DNA of 48,637 nucleotides, taken from assembly GCF_900115195.1 (NCBI RefSeq), contig NZ_FOVO01000028.1, positions 1 to 48,637 of the forward strand, read 5' to 3'. This stretch comes from Xenorhabdus japonica (lineage in GTDB: Bacteria; Pseudomonadota; Gammaproteobacteria; Enterobacterales; Enterobacteriaceae). Positions 17,873 through 28,682 of the stretch are shown one piece after another. The stretch's first letter is position 1; the number at the start of each line of letters is the position of its first letter. A program made the position numbers and the translations under genes. The notes below the pieces were generated by a model. That model was not told the DNA's origin and did not search any database. It was given only the letters and a program-made list of their open reading frames with translations.

Positions 17873-20722
17873 TCAATGTATTCGAATTCTAATATCACTA
17901 TATTTGATTAATGTTTCTTTTAATATAGCCAGTGATACAGGCTTTGATAGGCAGTCATCCATTCCTGCATTAACGCAACGCTGTTTTTCTTCTGCTAATG
18001 CATTGGCAGTAATGCCGATAATTGATTTGGTATAATCTCTGCTCCTCAAATATTGAGCAAGCTCATATCCATCCATATTTGGCATGTTGACATCCGTTAG
18101 AATAATATCTATTGGATTGTTTTTCAGGTATTCAATAGCATCAATACCATCGTTAGCCATTGATGCACTGAACCCTATTGAATTTAATTGGTCGACCAGC
18201 AAATTTCGATTAATAGGATGATCATCAACTACTAATACTTTCACTGCATTCAGGCGACTATCAGTTTGTATAGTTTTAGTTGATATGGAAGGTGTTGATG
18301 CAGAAACAGTTGGCAAGAAAGTATGTGCTGTCAAGAGATTATCTAGCATACTATCTAACTCACTCAGTTCATAAGTGTTATATAACCAATAATTATCTCG
18401 AATTTGTTCTGGTGGACCAATATGTTTTTCTGATATTTCTATAAAGTAGTGTACTGAAATGTTTGACTTGTTAGCTTGATCACTAATTAGTATTTCTGTG
18501 CCATCTATTTTTCTTTCGTTATAGAGGGCGACTTGAAAATAATTCTGTGTGAGAAAGTTTCGCAAATATTTTTCCAGAAATTCATTGTTAAAGTACAATA
18601 AAATCCTATTTTTTTCCCGTTGATTGAATAATGGTTTGGCATGATATTTTGTCCCGTATAAAGGGATACGAATGGAAAAGATACTACCAACATATTTTTG
18701 TGAAACGAATTCAATATCGCCATCCATCAAGTTAATCAATTTTTCACAAATAGCCAGTCCCAATCCTGTACCGTGTGAAGTGTTTTCCCTATTGGCGCTA
18801 ATTTGAAAAAATGGCTCAAATAATTGAAGTTGTAATTTATCTTCGATTCCAATACCCGTGTCTTTGATGCTGATATGCAGATAGCCATGCCTTGTTGTAA
18901 CTTCAATAACGACGCAGCCAGATGCTGTGAACTTGATTGCATTGTTAAGTAGATTAGAGATGATTTGTTGTAGTCTTACCGGGTCGTTGAGAATGATATC
19001 GGGAACTTCTGGTTTAATATAGCAATATAAACCCAATCCTTTTTTTGCCGTGAGGGGAAGGTAGTTTGAAATCACATGAGAGATTATCTCTCTGCAACTG
19101 AAATCTTTTGGTTCAATTTTTAATTGATTAGATTCTATTTTAGAAAAATCGAGAATATCACTGATGATTTTTAGTAACAATGATGATGAGTTATTCATCG
19201 TTGCCAATAATCGTGCAGACTCTGACGATAATGAATGAGACTGCATGAGTTCCAGATTGCCAATTATTCCATATAGTGGTGTTCTTAGTTCATGACTAAC
19301 GGTTGCAAGAAACATCGATTTTGCCTGATTGGCTTGTTCTGCTGCTGAAGCCATTTCCTGTAAAGATTTTTCCATTTTTACACGGGTACTGACATCTATC
19401 AGTACACAAATTGCGACTTCTTCATTGCGATAGCGTGAGTGTACGAAACTAATTTGTAGGTGATTGTTATTACTGGTAACGACATCAATATAGCTGCTGG
19501 TTTTATCGCAAATGATGTCGAAAATGCGTTTTTGATCTTCATACGTCAGCATCCGGGTATAGTTATGCGCTAACTCATTACTCAGGATATTAGCACCATC
19601 ACTGACTCTTAAAATGCTGATCCCTACAGGGGCTGAGGCGACAATTTTATGGTTAAATTGTTCATGTTCTTCAAGGCGGATTGCGTTGTCTTGGGCTGGC
19701 GAAAACATTTTTCTTTCAAATAGCCAAACTAAAAAGATGATTGAGATCGCAGAAATAATATTTAATACAATACTATGAATTATATCGTCTTTTAGTTCAT
19801 TATAAATAGTTTTTAGTGGTAATGAATAGACAATGTATAATGATGAGGGTGATAAACGCCGTACTAATAACAAGGAGGTAAAATTTTCATCGTAACCAAA
19901 ATAAGGTGCTTTCATATTCTCGAATGGGAGCTTGCTATTATTTTTTGCAGGATATTCTAATACAAGCTGATGTGATTCATTTAGTAGCGAGGTATGGATA
20001 GGCCGCTCTCTTTTGAATAGAAAGTTTTCTAGTATGATAGTTTTTTCGAGGCCAACTATACCAATCATTTTTCCATTAAGATAAACAGGAGTAATAACAT
20101 AAATAGTACCATTATCTATTCTTGCATTGGGCAAAATCCAAAAGATAGTTTGTTCTTTTGCCTGTTCTTTCATATTTTGTAGCTTACGGGTGTTTTCATA
20201 GATTATCTTTTTTAACTTATCTGGCTCCATCATATTGTTGTTAGAGTATAGATTTACCATGCAAGAGCTTGAGGTTTCAACGAAAAAAATCTGACTTATT
20301 CCACGCATACCAGCAAGAATATCTTTCCAAAATAAAAGTTGTTTACTCACTGGGATTAAATAACTGTGTGTGCTTTCACGTAAAAGCTGACAATTGGAAT
20401 TTGTATTCAGGGGAATGTATGAAGTAATAGGTTTATGAGACATCGGCGTAACAGTTAGATCTTTTGCATCCTCTCGTGATAAAAATTTTTCAGTCATAAA
20501 TTGAATATCACGCAGGATACTGGTGATATGTCGCATATAAAAAAATGTTGTGTCATAGTTACTATTATAATCTTGGCGAATATCTGATTTAACCCCATTA
20601 AAAAGATTTGCTAAATAAAAGCTGGTTAATAAGGCACCGAGTGCCCATAACATAAATCCAAGCACCCGAAAAAGGTAGCGGGATATTTTTAATGACGTTC
20701 GGAAAGAGGATAGATATCTCAA
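17873..20722 (-). CDS. rcsC: Rcs hybrid sensor histidine kinase
   Basis: Inner-membrane hybrid kinase that starts the Rcs phosphorelay. 949 residues, the same length as E. coli RcsC. Membrane segment near 15-37, periplasmic domain, second membrane segment near 312-335, PAS-like region, kinase His477 in TVSHELRTPLYG, ATPase N, G1 and G2 boxes (SNLLNNAIKFT, KDTGIGI, GTGLGLAICEKLI), RcsC-specific ABL region, and receiver with Asp877 in ILTDVNMPNMDG. The start is TTG; its N-terminus (RYLSSFRTSLK) aligns with E. coli RcsC, which fixes it. Convergent with rcsB and next to gyrA. Confidence 0.96.
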   Translation of the reverse strand: MRYLSSFRTSLKISRYLFRVLGFMLWALGALLTSFYLANLFNGVKSDIRQDYNSNYDTTFFYMRHITSILRDIQFMTEKFLSREDAKDLTVTPMSHKPITSYIPLNTNSNCQLLRESTHSYLIPVSKQLLFWKDILAGMRGISQIFFVETSSSCMVNLYSNNNMMEPDKLKKIIYENTRKLQNMKEQAKEQTIFWILPNARIDNGTIYVITPVYLNGKMIGIVGLEKTIILENFLFKRERPIHTSLLNESHQLVLEYPAKNNSKLPFENMKAPYFGYDENFTSLLLVRRLSPSSLYIVYSLPLKTIYNELKDDIIHSIVLNIISAISIIFLVWLFERKMFSPAQDNAIRLEEHEQFNHKIVASAPVGISILRVSDGANILSNELAHNYTRMLTYEDQKRIFDIICDKTSSYIDVVTSNNNHLQISFVHSRYRNEEVAICVLIDVSTRVKMEKSLQEMASAAEQANQAKSMFLATVSHELRTPLYGIIGNLELMQSHSLSSESARLLATMNNSSSLLLKIISDILDFSKIESNQLKIEPKDFSCREIISHVISNYLPLTAKKGLGLYCYIKPEVPDIILNDPVRLQQIISNLLNNAIKFTASGCVVIEVTTRHGYLHISIKDTGIGIEDKLQLQLFEPFFQISANRENTSHGTGLGLAICEKLINLMDGDIEFVSQKYVGSIFSIRIPLYGTKYHAKPLFNQREKNRILLYFNNEFLEKYLRNFLTQNYFQVALYNERKIDGTEILISDQANKSNISVHYFIEISEKHIGPPEQIRDNYWLYNTYELSELDSMLDNLLTAHTFLPTVSASTPSISTKTIQTDSRLNAVKVLVVDDHPINRNLLVDQLNSIGFSASMANDGIDAIEYLKNNPIDIILTDVNMPNMDGYELAQYLRSRDYTKSIIGITANALAEEKQRCVNAGMDDCLSKPVSLAILKETLIKYSDIRIRIH

Positions 20723-20833
20723 AAGATCGCCTGATGGAAAACATGATTAATAATACTGGTTACAGCATATACTAGTGTAGCAGGGAATACAAAGTAGCAT
20801 TTGGTTATTATTGGTTCTTGCTAAAAAATTATG

Positions 20834-20860
20834 TAAAAAAGCAGGCACCTAAGTGCCTGC
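20834..20860 (-). terminator. gyrA terminator
   Basis: GCAGGCAC and GTGCCTGC form an 8-bp stem with a 4-base loop; on the minus strand it is followed by TTTTTT. It lies about 50 bases after the gyrA stop codon. Confidence 0.85.
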
Positions 20861-20912
20861 TCTATTGTGAACAGCTATACAGCTGAATCATAATAAAATA
20901 AGCGAATTACAC

Positions 20913-23546
20913 TTAATTTACTGAATCATTATGTTCTTCATCAGAAGAAATTGCTGTATTACTATCCTCTTCTTCGTCATCAGGTTCAGCTACACGTTGT
21001 AGGCCAACAACTTTTTCGTCTTCTGCGGTACGGATCAGCGTGACACCTTGTGTATTACGACCAACAACACTGACTTCAGACACACGGGTTCTCACCAATG
21101 TACCTGCATCAGTAATCATCATGATTTGATCAGTTGTCTCTACTTGAATTGCACCGATCACGTTGCCGTTACGTTCGCTGACTTTAATCGAAATAACGCC
21201 TTGGGTTGCTCGGGATTTTGTCGGGTATTGGCTTTCGGCCGTACGTTTGCCATAACCATTTTCGGTAACGGTCAGAATTTCGCCTTTCCCACGAGGAATG
21301 ATCAGTGAAACAACTTTATCACCTTCACTGAGTTTGATACCACGAACCCCAGTTGCGGTGCGTCCCATTGCACGTACACCTTTTACGCGGACAGTACCGT
21401 CTTCCAGCGTTTCTTCCTCTTCTTCAAGGAAACGAACGACTTTACCCTGTGCAGAGAACAGTATGACTTCGTTGCTGCCATCTGTCAGGTCAACACCGAT
21501 TAGCTCGTCTCCTTCATTCAGGTTCACTGCAATAATACCGGCACTACGTGGACGGCTGAATTCGCTGAGTTTGGTTTTCTTCACAATACCACTTGCTGTT
21601 GCCATGAAGATATTTAACCCATCTTCATATTCACGCACTGGTAAAATGGCTGTAATACGTTCATTCTGATCCAATGGCAGAAGGTTGACAATTGGACGAC
21701 CGCGGGCGCCACGGCTCGCTTCCGGCAACTGATATACCTTCATCCAGTACATCTTGCCTTTATTTGAGAAGCAGAGAATGGTGTCGTGGGTATTGGCTAC
21801 AAGTAAACGCTCAATGAAGTCTTCTTCTTTGGTACGTGCAGCTGATTTGCCCTTACCGCCCCGACGCTGTGCTTCGTAATCAGACAGTGGCTGGTATTTG
21901 ACGTACCCCTGGTGGGATAGTGTGACCACAACATCTTCCTGAGTAATCAGGTCTTCAATGTTGATATCTGCTGAATTTTCAGTCAGCTCAGTCCGACGGG
22001 CATCGTTATACTGCTCTTTGATAACCAGCAGTTCTTCACGAATGACTTCCATCAAGCGTTCCGGGCTTTCCAAAATGAACAGCAGTTCAGCAATAGCTTT
22101 CAGTAGTTCACGATACTCATCAAGCAGTTTTTCATGCTCAAGTCCGGTCAGTTTTTGCAGACGCAAATCCAAAATGGCCTGTGCTTGCTGTTCGGTCAGA
22201 TAATATTTACCGTTATGGATACCGTACTGCGGTTCCAGCCATTCAGGACGGGCAGCATCGTCACCTGCTTGTTCCAGCATAGAGGCAACATTGCCTAATT
22301 CCCACGCTTGGGAAATCAAGCTGGCTTTTGCTTCAGCAGGAGTAGAAGCGCGACGAATCAATTCGATAACAGGATCGATGTTTGCCAGAGCAATAGCCAA
22401 TGCTTCAAGGATATGGGCACGTTCGCGAGCTTTACGCAGTTCAAAAATTGTCCGGCGCGTGACTACTTCACGGCGATGGCAAACAAACGCAGAAAGGATA
22501 TCTTTCAGATTGAGTAACTTAGGCTGTCCTTGATGCAGGGCAACCATGTTGATACCAAATGAAACCTGCAATTGGGTCAGTGAATACAGATTATTCAGGA
22601 CAACTTCACCAACCGCATCACGTTTTACTTCAATAACGATGCGCATTCCATCTTTATCGGATTCGTCACGCAGTGCACTGATCCCCTCAATACGCTTCTC
22701 TTTTACCAGTTCAGCCATTTTTTCGATCAGTCGGGCTTTATTGACCTGATAAGGGATTTCATTGACGATGATGGTTTCGCGTCCATTTTTCTCATCAGTT
22801 TCAATTTCTGCACGGGCGCGAATGTAGATTTTGCCGCGACCTGTACAGTAGGCTTCCTGAATGCCACGACGCCCGTTGATAATAGCAGCCGTAGGGAAGT
22901 CTGGACCCGGGATATATTCCATCAGGCCTTCAATACTGATGTTTTCATCATCAATATAAGCCAGACAGCCGTCGATCACCTCAGATAAGTTATGAGGTGG
23001 AATATTGGTTGCCATACCGACCGCAATCCCTGATGAACCATTCACCAACAAATTGGGGATATGGGTTGGCATTACTTCGGGGATTTGCTCTGTGCCATCA
23101 TAGTTGGGCACAAAGTCGACAGTTTCTTTTTCTAAGTCCGCCAGCAATTCATGAGCAATTTTTGCCATGCGTACTTCGGTGTAACGCATTGCTGCCGCAG
23201 AATCGCCATCTACTGACCCAAAGTTCCCCTGACCGTCAACCAGCATATAGCGCATGGAGAATGGTTGTGCCAGACGTACAATCGTGTCATAAACAGCGCT
23301 GTCACCATGTGGATGGTATTTACCGATAACATCCCCAACAACGCGGGCAGATTTCTTATAAGGTTTATTCCAATCATTTCCCAATACATTCATCGCGAAA
23401 AGTACGCGGCGGTGTACTGGCTTCAGTCCGTCCCGAACATCTGGCAGTGCGCGTCCAACAATAACGGACATCGCATAATCCAGATATGAGCTTTTCAGCT
23501 CTTCTTCGATATTGACCGGGGTGATTTCTCTGGCAATGTCGCTCAT
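20913..23546 (-). CDS. gyrA: DNA gyrase subunit A
   Basis: Breaks and rejoins DNA in the gyrase A2B2 complex that introduces negative supercoils. 877 residues from the ATG at 23546, which gives the conserved MSD(I/L)AREITPVN start; an ATG six codons upstream is possible. Catalytic Tyr122 is in AMRYTEVR. The quinolone region [10 protein letters not shown] has Ser83 and Asp87, the susceptible-type residues. The GyrA box QRRGGKG precedes the C-terminal beta-pinwheel. Compared with E. coli there is an insertion of about 13 mostly acidic residues after VVRF (residue 706), and the acidic tail is shorter. Divergent from ubiG. Confidence 0.98.
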   Translation of the reverse strand: MSDIAREITPVNIEEELKSSYLDYAMSVIVGRALPDVRDGLKPVHRRVLFAMNVLGNDWNKPYKKSARVVGDVIGKYHPHGDSAVYDTIVRLAQPFSMRYMLVDGQGNFGSVDGDSAAAMRYTEVRMAKIAHELLADLEKETVDFVPNYDGTEQIPEVMPTHIPNLLVNGSSGIAVGMATNIPPHNLSEVIDGCLAYIDDENISIEGLMEYIPGPDFPTAAIINGRRGIQEAYCTGRGKIYIRARAEIETDEKNGRETIIVNEIPYQVNKARLIEKMAELVKEKRIEGISALRDESDKDGMRIVIEVKRDAVGEVVLNNLYSLTQLQVSFGINMVALHQGQPKLLNLKDILSAFVCHRREVVTRRTIFELRKARERAHILEALAIALANIDPVIELIRRASTPAEAKASLISQAWELGNVASMLEQAGDDAARPEWLEPQYGIHNGKYYLTEQQAQAILDLRLQKLTGLEHEKLLDEYRELLKAIAELLFILESPERLMEVIREELLVIKEQYNDARRTELTENSADINIEDLITQEDVVVTLSHQGYVKYQPLSDYEAQRRGGKGKSAARTKEEDFIERLLVANTHDTILCFSNKGKMYWMKVYQLPEASRGARGRPIVNLLPLDQNERITAILPVREYEDGLNIFMATASGIVKKTKLSEFSRPRSAGIIAVNLNEGDELIGVDLTDGSNEVILFSAQGKVVRFLEEEEETLEDGTVRVKGVRAMGRTATGVRGIKLSEGDKVVSLIIPRGKGEILTVTENGYGKRTAESQYPTKSRATQGVISIKVSERNGNVIGAIQVETTDQIMMITDAGTLVRTRVSEVSVVGRNTQGVTLIRTAEDEKVVGLQRVAEPDDEEEDSNTAISSDEEHNDSVN

Positions 23547-23689
23547 GGAGCCACTGTCCCTCATACTCCGAATTCAAAGACTCAAAATTATACCACAAAT
23601 TGACAGTTTTATAAAAACCTGATGCGGGTATTTCAAGATTAAGGCATGTATAATAGTTCTCTATCACACATCCCCATAATACTGTTACA

Positions 23690-23734
23690 TTTTCTGTGAA
23701 TCAGTTTTCTGTGCACCAGTTTTCTGTGAAGCAG
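23690..23734 (+). repeat. three 15-bp tandem repeats in front of ubiG
   Basis: TTTTCTGTGAATCAG, TTTTCTGTGCACCAG and TTTTCTGTGAAGCAG lie head to tail. Units are five codons long and in frame with ubiG through GTG codons, so an upstream GTG start would add QFSV-type repeats; I place the start downstream at 23756. Confidence 0.8.
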
Positions 23735-23755
23735 TTCCTAGGAGCGATATTGCTG

Positions 23756-24490
23756 ATGAACGTCAAAACTCCCGATTCACACACTCAGTCCCATGCTAAT
23801 GTGGATCAGCGGGAAATCGAAAAATTTGAAGCCGTTGCTTCTCGTTGGTGGGATCTGGAAGGTGAATTCAAGCCGTTGCACCGTATCAACCCACTGCGTT
23901 TGAACTACATTTTGCAACATGCTGACGGCCTTTTTGGTAAAAAAGTGCTGGATGTCGGATGTGGCGGTGGCATTTTGTCAGAAAGCATGGCACGTGAAGG
24001 AGCGGAAGTGACAGGGCTGGATATGGGGTTTGAACCCCTGCAAGTTGCCCGTTTGCATGCGTTGGAATCCGGCGTTTCCGTTTCTTATGTTCAGGAAACG
24101 GTAGAAAGCCATGCTGAGCAGCACCAGAATGCTTATGATGTCGTGACTTGTCTGGAAATGCTCGAACATGTGCCAGATCCCGAGTCCGTAGTTCGTGCCT
24201 GTGCCAAATTAGTAAAACCTGGTGGTCACGTATTCTTTTCAACGATTAACCGAAACCGGAAAGCTTGGTTGATGGCTGTTGTTGGCGCTGAATATATATT
24301 GAATATGGTGCCAAAAGGCACACATGATGCGAAAAAATTCATTCGTCCTTCTGAACTGATTAGCTGGATTGATAAGACTAGCCTGAAAGAGCAACATATC
24401 ATTGGATTACATTACAATCCATTAACAGACAAATTTCGCCTTGGGCACAATGTAGACGTGAATTATATGCTGCACACTCAATCTGTCTGA
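23756..24490 (+). CDS. ubiG: ubiquinone biosynthesis O-methyltransferase
   Basis: SAM-dependent enzyme performing both O-methylations of ubiquinone synthesis. 244 residues from ATG 23756, matching the family length of about 240; AGGAG lies 11 bases upstream. The SAM motif I is [20 protein letters not shown], with motif [16 protein letters not shown] and [16 protein letters not shown] after it. [19 protein letters not shown] is the characteristic N-terminus. An in-frame GTG at 23696 would add 20 residues made largely of the tandem repeat. Single-gene unit ending at a hairpin. Confidence 0.96.
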   Translation: MNVKTPDSHTQSHANVDQREIEKFEAVASRWWDLEGEFKPLHRINPLRLNYILQHADGLFGKKVLDVGCGGGILSESMAREGAEVTGLDMGFEPLQVARLHALESGVSVSYVQETVESHAEQHQNAYDVVTCLEMLEHVPDPESVVRACAKLVKPGGHVFFSTINRNRKAWLMAVVGAEYILNMVPKGTHDAKKFIRPSELISWIDKTSLKEQHIIGLHYNPLTDKFRLGHNVDVNYMLHTQSV

Positions 24491-24559
24491 CTAAGATAGC
24501 TAAGGGATTAATAAAGCGGCAATTAGATATTTTTTTTAAGATTTTATTTTCCCTGTTAT

Positions 24560-24613
24560 GCCGATAGCCGTATGAAAGTAACATCAAGTAACTACGCAGG
24601 TTATCGGCTTTTT
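24560..24613 (+). terminator. probable ubiG terminator
   Basis: GCCGATAGCC pairs with GGTTATCGGC (one mismatch or wobble) and is followed by TTTTT. The loop is long, about 29 bases, so strength is uncertain. Confidence 0.55.
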
Positions 24614-24632
24614 GCCAAAATTAATCCTCAAG

Positions 24633-24641
24633 TTATCCACA
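24633..24641 (+). promoter_or_regulatory. DnaA box upstream of nrdA
   Basis: TTATCCACA, the perfect consensus DnaA box, about 290 bases before nrdA. DnaA control of nrdAB is established in E. coli, which makes this a likely functional site. Confidence 0.65.
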
Positions 24642-24679
24642 AAACTTCTCGATTTTGTACACTTGATAAAACCCGAATT

Positions 24680-24727
24680 TAACATTATCTTGTTATTACC
24701 GTTTTAATCACCCCCTATATATTGTGT
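24680..24727 (+). promoter_or_regulatory. paired NrdR boxes of nrdAB
   Basis: CCCCTATATATTGTGT (24712-24727) fits the NrdR consensus ACACWATATATWGTGT well. A weaker site, TAACATTATCTTGTTA (24680-24695), is 32 bp upstream, three helical turns, the usual spacing for paired NrdR sites. NrdR represses ribonucleotide reductase genes in response to nucleotide state. Confidence 0.7.
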
Positions 24728-24744
24728 TTCTTGTCACCTTGTAG

Positions 24745-24820
24745 TAGCAACTTAAACTTATAGTAGCAACAGTAATAGTAGTAACAGTAATAGCGAAAAC
24801 AGTAGCGAATAGTAGTGGAT
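24745..24820 (+). repeat. AGTA-rich simple repeat in the nrdA leader
   Basis: Irregular repetition of AGTAGCAAC, AGTAATAG and AGTAGTAACAGTAATAG lies between the NrdR boxes and the nrdA start. No gene here; it is probably untranslated leader or promoter spacer. Confidence 0.5.
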
Positions 24821-24929
24821 TGTGGCTAACCCCTGATTGGCTCTCTGCCATTCTGGGTGCATCGTGCTGTCAAGAGGTCAAGGAAAACAACATAGGCAAG
24901 ATACGAAAAGAGAGAAGGTGTATTTCCCC

Positions 24930-27221
24930 ATGAACCAGAGTCTGCTAGTTACCAAACGTGATGGACATAAAGAACAAATTGATCTTGATAAAATTCACCG
25001 GGTTGTTGCCTGGGCTGCCGAAGGTCTGAAAAATGTCTCAGTATCACAAGTAGAACTGCGTTCCCAGATTCAATTTTACGATGGTATCAAAACATCTGAT
25101 ATCCATGAAACCATGATCAAAGCTTCGGCTGACCTGATCTCCGGTGATGCTCCTGATTATCAGTATCTGGCGGCACGTCTGGCTATCTTCCACCTGCGTA
25201 AAAAAGCCTATGGTCAGTTTGAGCCACCTGCGCTGTATGATCATGTCGTAAACATGGTTAATTTGGGTAAATACGACAAACATTTGCTAGAAGACTATTC
25301 CCAAGAAGAATTCGAGCAAATGGATAGTTTTATTGATCATTTGCGTGATATGGATTTCTCTTATGCAGCGGTTAAGCAGCTGGAAGGAAAATATTTAGTA
25401 CAAAACCGTGTAACCGGTGAGATTTACGAAAGTGCTCAATTCCTTTACATTCTGGTTGCTGCGTGCTTGTTTTCCACTTATCCAAAAGAAACTCGTCTGG
25501 GTTATATCCGTCGTTTCTACGATGCGGTTTCCACCTTTAAAATTTCATTGCCAACGCCAATCATGGCGGGAGTTCGTACACCAACTCGTCAATTCAGTTC
25601 CTGTGTTCTGATTGAGTGTGGCGATAGCCTGGATTCAATCAATGCGACATCCAGCGCAATTGTTAAATATGTTTCCCAGCGTGCCGGCATTGGTGTAAAC
25701 GCGGGTCGTATCCGTGCATTGGGTAGCCCAATCCGTGGTGGTGAAGCCTTCCATACCGGTTGTATCCCATTCTACAAACATTTCCAGACTGCGGTGAAAT
25801 CTTGTTCTCAAGGTGGTGTTCGTGGTGGCGCGGCAACATTATTCTATCCACTTTGGCATCTGGAAGTAGAAAGCCTGTTGGTACTGAAAAACAACCGTGG
25901 TGTTGAAGGCAACCGCGTTCGTCACATGGACTACGGTGTACAAATTAACAAATTGATGTATGAGCGCCTGATTAAAGGCGCTGACATTTCTCTGTTCAGC
26001 CCGTCTGATGTTCCGGGATTGTACGATGCATTCTTTGCGGATCAGGAGGAATTTGAGCGCCTGTACACTCAGTATGAAAATGACAGCAATATCCGTAAAG
26101 AGCGCATTAAAGCGGTTGAACTGTTCTCGCTGATGATGCAAGAACGTGCTTCAACGGGTCGCATTTACATTCAGAACGTTGACCACTGCAATACTCACAG
26201 TCCGTTTGATCCGGCTATTGCGCCTGTCCGTCAATCGAATTTGTGTCTGGAGATTGCATTGCCAACTAAGCCGTTGAACGATATAAACGATCAGAATGGC
26301 GAAATTGCATTGTGTACGCTGTCTGCCTTCAATTTGGGAGCCATCGAAAATCTGACTGAGTTGGAAGAGTTGTCTGAGTTGGCTGTCCGTGCTCTGGATT
26401 CCTTGCTGGATTACCAAGATTATCCAATTGTCGCCGCAAAGCAAGGTTCAATGGGGCGCCGGACTCTGGGTATTGGTGTAATTAACTTCGCTTACTATCT
26501 GGCAAAACATGGTGTACGTTACTCTGATGGAAGTGCGAATAACCTGACTCATAAAACATTTGAAACTATTCAGTACTATTTGCTGAAAGCCTCAAATGAA
26601 CTGGCGAAAGAGAAGGGTGCTTGTCCGTGGTTTGGTGAAACTACTTATGCACAAGGTATTTTGCCGATTGATACTTACAAAAAGACACTGGATACCCTGA
26701 CCAACGAACCTTTACACATGAATTGGGAAGCTCTGCGCCGTGACATTCAACAATACGGTCTGCGTAACTCAACATTGTCTGCCTTGATGCCGTCAGAGAC
26801 CTCTTCGCAGATCTCTAATGCGACCAACGGCATTGAACCACCACGTGGTTATATCAGTGTAAAAGCATCCAAAGACGGCATATTGCGTCAAGTTGTACCA
26901 GATTATGATCTTCTGAAAGGGGCTTATGAGTTGCTGTGGCAAATGCCGAACAACGATGGCTACCTACAGTTGGTAGGGATCATGCAGAAATTCATCGATC
27001 AGTCGATTTCTGCCAATACTAACTATGATCCGGCACGTTTCCCTAATGGCAAAGTTCCGATGAACCAATTGCTGAAAGATTTACTGCTCGCTTACAAATA
27101 TGGTGTGAAAACACTGTATTACCACAATACCCGTGATGGAGCAGAAGATGTTCAGGGTGATCTGGAAGAAGTTGTTGAGTCAGCGGATTCCGATTGTGAA
27201 GGCGGCGCGTGTAAGATTTAA
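24930..27221 (+). CDS. nrdA: ribonucleoside-diphosphate reductase 1, alpha subunit
   Basis: Class Ia reductase large subunit, converting NDPs to dNDPs with NrdB. 763 residues from ATG 24930; GAAGG lies about 12 bases upstream. The open frame begins 31 codons earlier, but MNQSLLVTKRDG matches the E. coli N-terminus, so the later start is used. N-terminal ATP-cone; active-site SSCVLIECGDSLDS; NLCLEIALPT and ALCTLSAFNLG with the radical-site Cys; LMPSETSSQISNATNG; C-terminal redox pair in DCEGGACKI. nrdB begins 12 bases later and yfaE follows. Confidence 0.98.
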   Translation: MNQSLLVTKRDGHKEQIDLDKIHRVVAWAAEGLKNVSVSQVELRSQIQFYDGIKTSDIHETMIKASADLISGDAPDYQYLAARLAIFHLRKKAYGQFEPPALYDHVVNMVNLGKYDKHLLEDYSQEEFEQMDSFIDHLRDMDFSYAAVKQLEGKYLVQNRVTGEIYESAQFLYILVAACLFSTYPKETRLGYIRRFYDAVSTFKISLPTPIMAGVRTPTRQFSSCVLIECGDSLDSINATSSAIVKYVSQRAGIGVNAGRIRALGSPIRGGEAFHTGCIPFYKHFQTAVKSCSQGGVRGGAATLFYPLWHLEVESLLVLKNNRGVEGNRVRHMDYGVQINKLMYERLIKGADISLFSPSDVPGLYDAFFADQEEFERLYTQYENDSNIRKERIKAVELFSLMMQERASTGRIYIQNVDHCNTHSPFDPAIAPVRQSNLCLEIALPTKPLNDINDQNGEIALCTLSAFNLGAIENLTELEELSELAVRALDSLLDYQDYPIVAAKQGSMGRRTLGIGVINFAYYLAKHGVRYSDGSANNLTHKTFETIQYYLLKASNELAKEKGACPWFGETTYAQGILPIDTYKKTLDTLTNEPLHMNWEALRRDIQQYGLRNSTLSALMPSETSSQISNATNGIEPPRGYISVKASKDGILRQVVPDYDLLKGAYELLWQMPNNDGYLQLVGIMQKFIDQSISANTNYDPARFPNGKVPMNQLLKDLLLAYKYGVKTLYYHNTRDGAEDVQGDLEEVVESADSDCEGGACKI

Positions 27222-27233
27222 TTTGAGGAAGTT

Positions 27234-28364
27234 ATGTCCTATACTACTTTTTCGCAAGTAAAAAATGATCAGCTACAAGAACCGATGTTTTTCGGTCAGT
27301 CTGTTAACGTAGCGCGTTTTGATCAGCAAAAATATCCTATTTTTGAGAAATTGATCGAAAAACAACTCTCCTTCTTCTGGCGTCCAGAAGAAGTGGATGT
27401 TTCCCGAGATCGCATTGACTATAACGCGCTGCCGGATCATGAAAAGCACATTTTCATCAGTAATCTGAAATACCAGACTCTGTTGGATTCCATTCAGGGG
27501 CGTAGCCCGAATGTGGCTTTTCTGCCATTGATTTCCATTCCGGAATTGGAAACATGGGTTGAAACGTGGTCGTTTTCAGAAACGATTCACTCACGTTCTT
27601 ATACGCACATTATCCGTAATATCGTTAACGATCCTTCTATCGTATTTGATGATATTGTAGAAAACGAACAGATTCTAAAACGCGCAAAAGACATTTCCGC
27701 GTATTACGATGATCTGATCGAAATGACTAACTATTATCATCAGTTGGGTGAAGGAACATTCGATGTTGCGGGTAAAACTATCACCGTTAGTCTGCGTGAA
27801 TTGAAAAAGCAACTATATTTGTGTTTGATGAGCGTTAACGCTTTGGAGGCTATCCGCTTCTATGTCAGTTTTGCGTGCTCATTCGCTTTTGCTGAACGTG
27901 AATTAATGGAAGGTAACGCCAAAATCATCAAGCTGATTGCCCGGGATGAAGCACTGCATTTAACGGGAACGCAGCACATGTTAAACCTGTTGCGCTCTGG
28001 TCAGGATGATCCTGAAATGGCGGAAATTGCTAAAGAATGTGAACAAAAATGCTACGAACTGTTCGTACAGGCAGCAGAACAGGAAAAAGAGTGGGCTGAT
28101 TATTTGTTTAAAGATGGCTCTATGATTGGCCTGAACAAAGATATTCTGTGTCAGTATGTTGAATATATAACCAATATTCGTATGCAGGCAGTTGGCTTGA
28201 AGTTACCGTTTGAAACTCGCTCTAATCCTATCCCATGGATTAATGCGTGGCTGGTTTCTGATAATGTTCAAGTGGCTCCACAGGAAGTCGAAGTCAGCTC
28301 TTACTTGGTTGGTCAGATTGATTCGGAAGTCAATACTGAGGATCTCAGCGGTTTCGAACTCTGA
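27234..28364 (+). CDS. nrdB: ribonucleoside-diphosphate reductase 1, beta subunit
   Basis: Di-iron tyrosyl-radical subunit of class Ia reductase. 376 residues, the E. coli length. Iron ligands and radical Tyr are in the conserved segments [30 protein letters not shown] and [13 protein letters not shown]. The C-terminal tail that docks on NrdA is present ([14 protein letters not shown]). GAGGAAGTT precedes the ATG. The ATG of yfaE follows the stop after one base. Confidence 0.98.
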   Translation: MSYTTFSQVKNDQLQEPMFFGQSVNVARFDQQKYPIFEKLIEKQLSFFWRPEEVDVSRDRIDYNALPDHEKHIFISNLKYQTLLDSIQGRSPNVAFLPLISIPELETWVETWSFSETIHSRSYTHIIRNIVNDPSIVFDDIVENEQILKRAKDISAYYDDLIEMTNYYHQLGEGTFDVAGKTITVSLRELKKQLYLCLMSVNALEAIRFYVSFACSFAFAERELMEGNAKIIKLIARDEALHLTGTQHMLNLLRSGQDDPEMAEIAKECEQKCYELFVQAAEQEKEWADYLFKDGSMIGLNKDILCQYVEYITNIRMQAVGLKLPFETRSNPIPWINAWLVSDNVQVAPQEVEVSSYLVGQIDSEVNTEDLSGFEL

Positions 28365-28365
28365 T

Positions 28366-28632
28366 ATGGCTGATTACAAAGTCACCCTGCCGTCACGGCA
28401 GGGTTTATATATCCGTTATTCTTCAGGCTTCCACGGTAATTTGTTGGAAGCGCTGGAACACGGTAAAGTTCAGATCGAGTACCAATGTCGACAAGGGTAT
28501 TGCGGTTCTTGTCGTGTCCGTTTAGTGAAAGGAAAGGTAGGATATCCTTGTAAGCCATTAGCATTTGTCAACGAAGGGGAAATTTTACCTTGTAGCTGTT
28601 ATCCACTGACAGACATTGAAATTGAACCATAA
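28366..28632 (+). CDS. yfaE: 2Fe-2S ferredoxin for NrdB cofactor maintenance
   Basis: Plant-type ferredoxin that reduces the NrdB di-iron site for radical repair. 88 residues from ATG 28366. The cluster ligands are visible in YQCRQGYCGSCRVRL with the fourth Cys in LPCSCYP near residue 77. Ends DIEIEP, like the E. coli protein. The frame is open further upstream inside nrdB, but the ATG directly after the nrdB stop gives the family length. Third gene of nrdAB-yfaE. Confidence 0.95.
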   Translation: MADYKVTLPSRQGLYIRYSSGFHGNLLEALEHGKVQIEYQCRQGYCGSCRVRLVKGKVGYPCKPLAFVNEGEILPCSCYPLTDIEIEP

Positions 28633-28682
28633 TTTTCCTTAAGTTAACGCCATCTTATTACTAAGCAAGGTATATCCTTCAT

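Noticed and set aside
23200..23300. Quinolone-resistance mutation in gyrA
   Set aside because: Residues 83 and 87 are Ser and Asp, the susceptible-type residues.
24837..24929. Extended N-terminus of NrdA (31 extra residues)
   Set aside because: The extension has no similarity to NrdA and the conserved start with a ribosome-binding site is at 24930.
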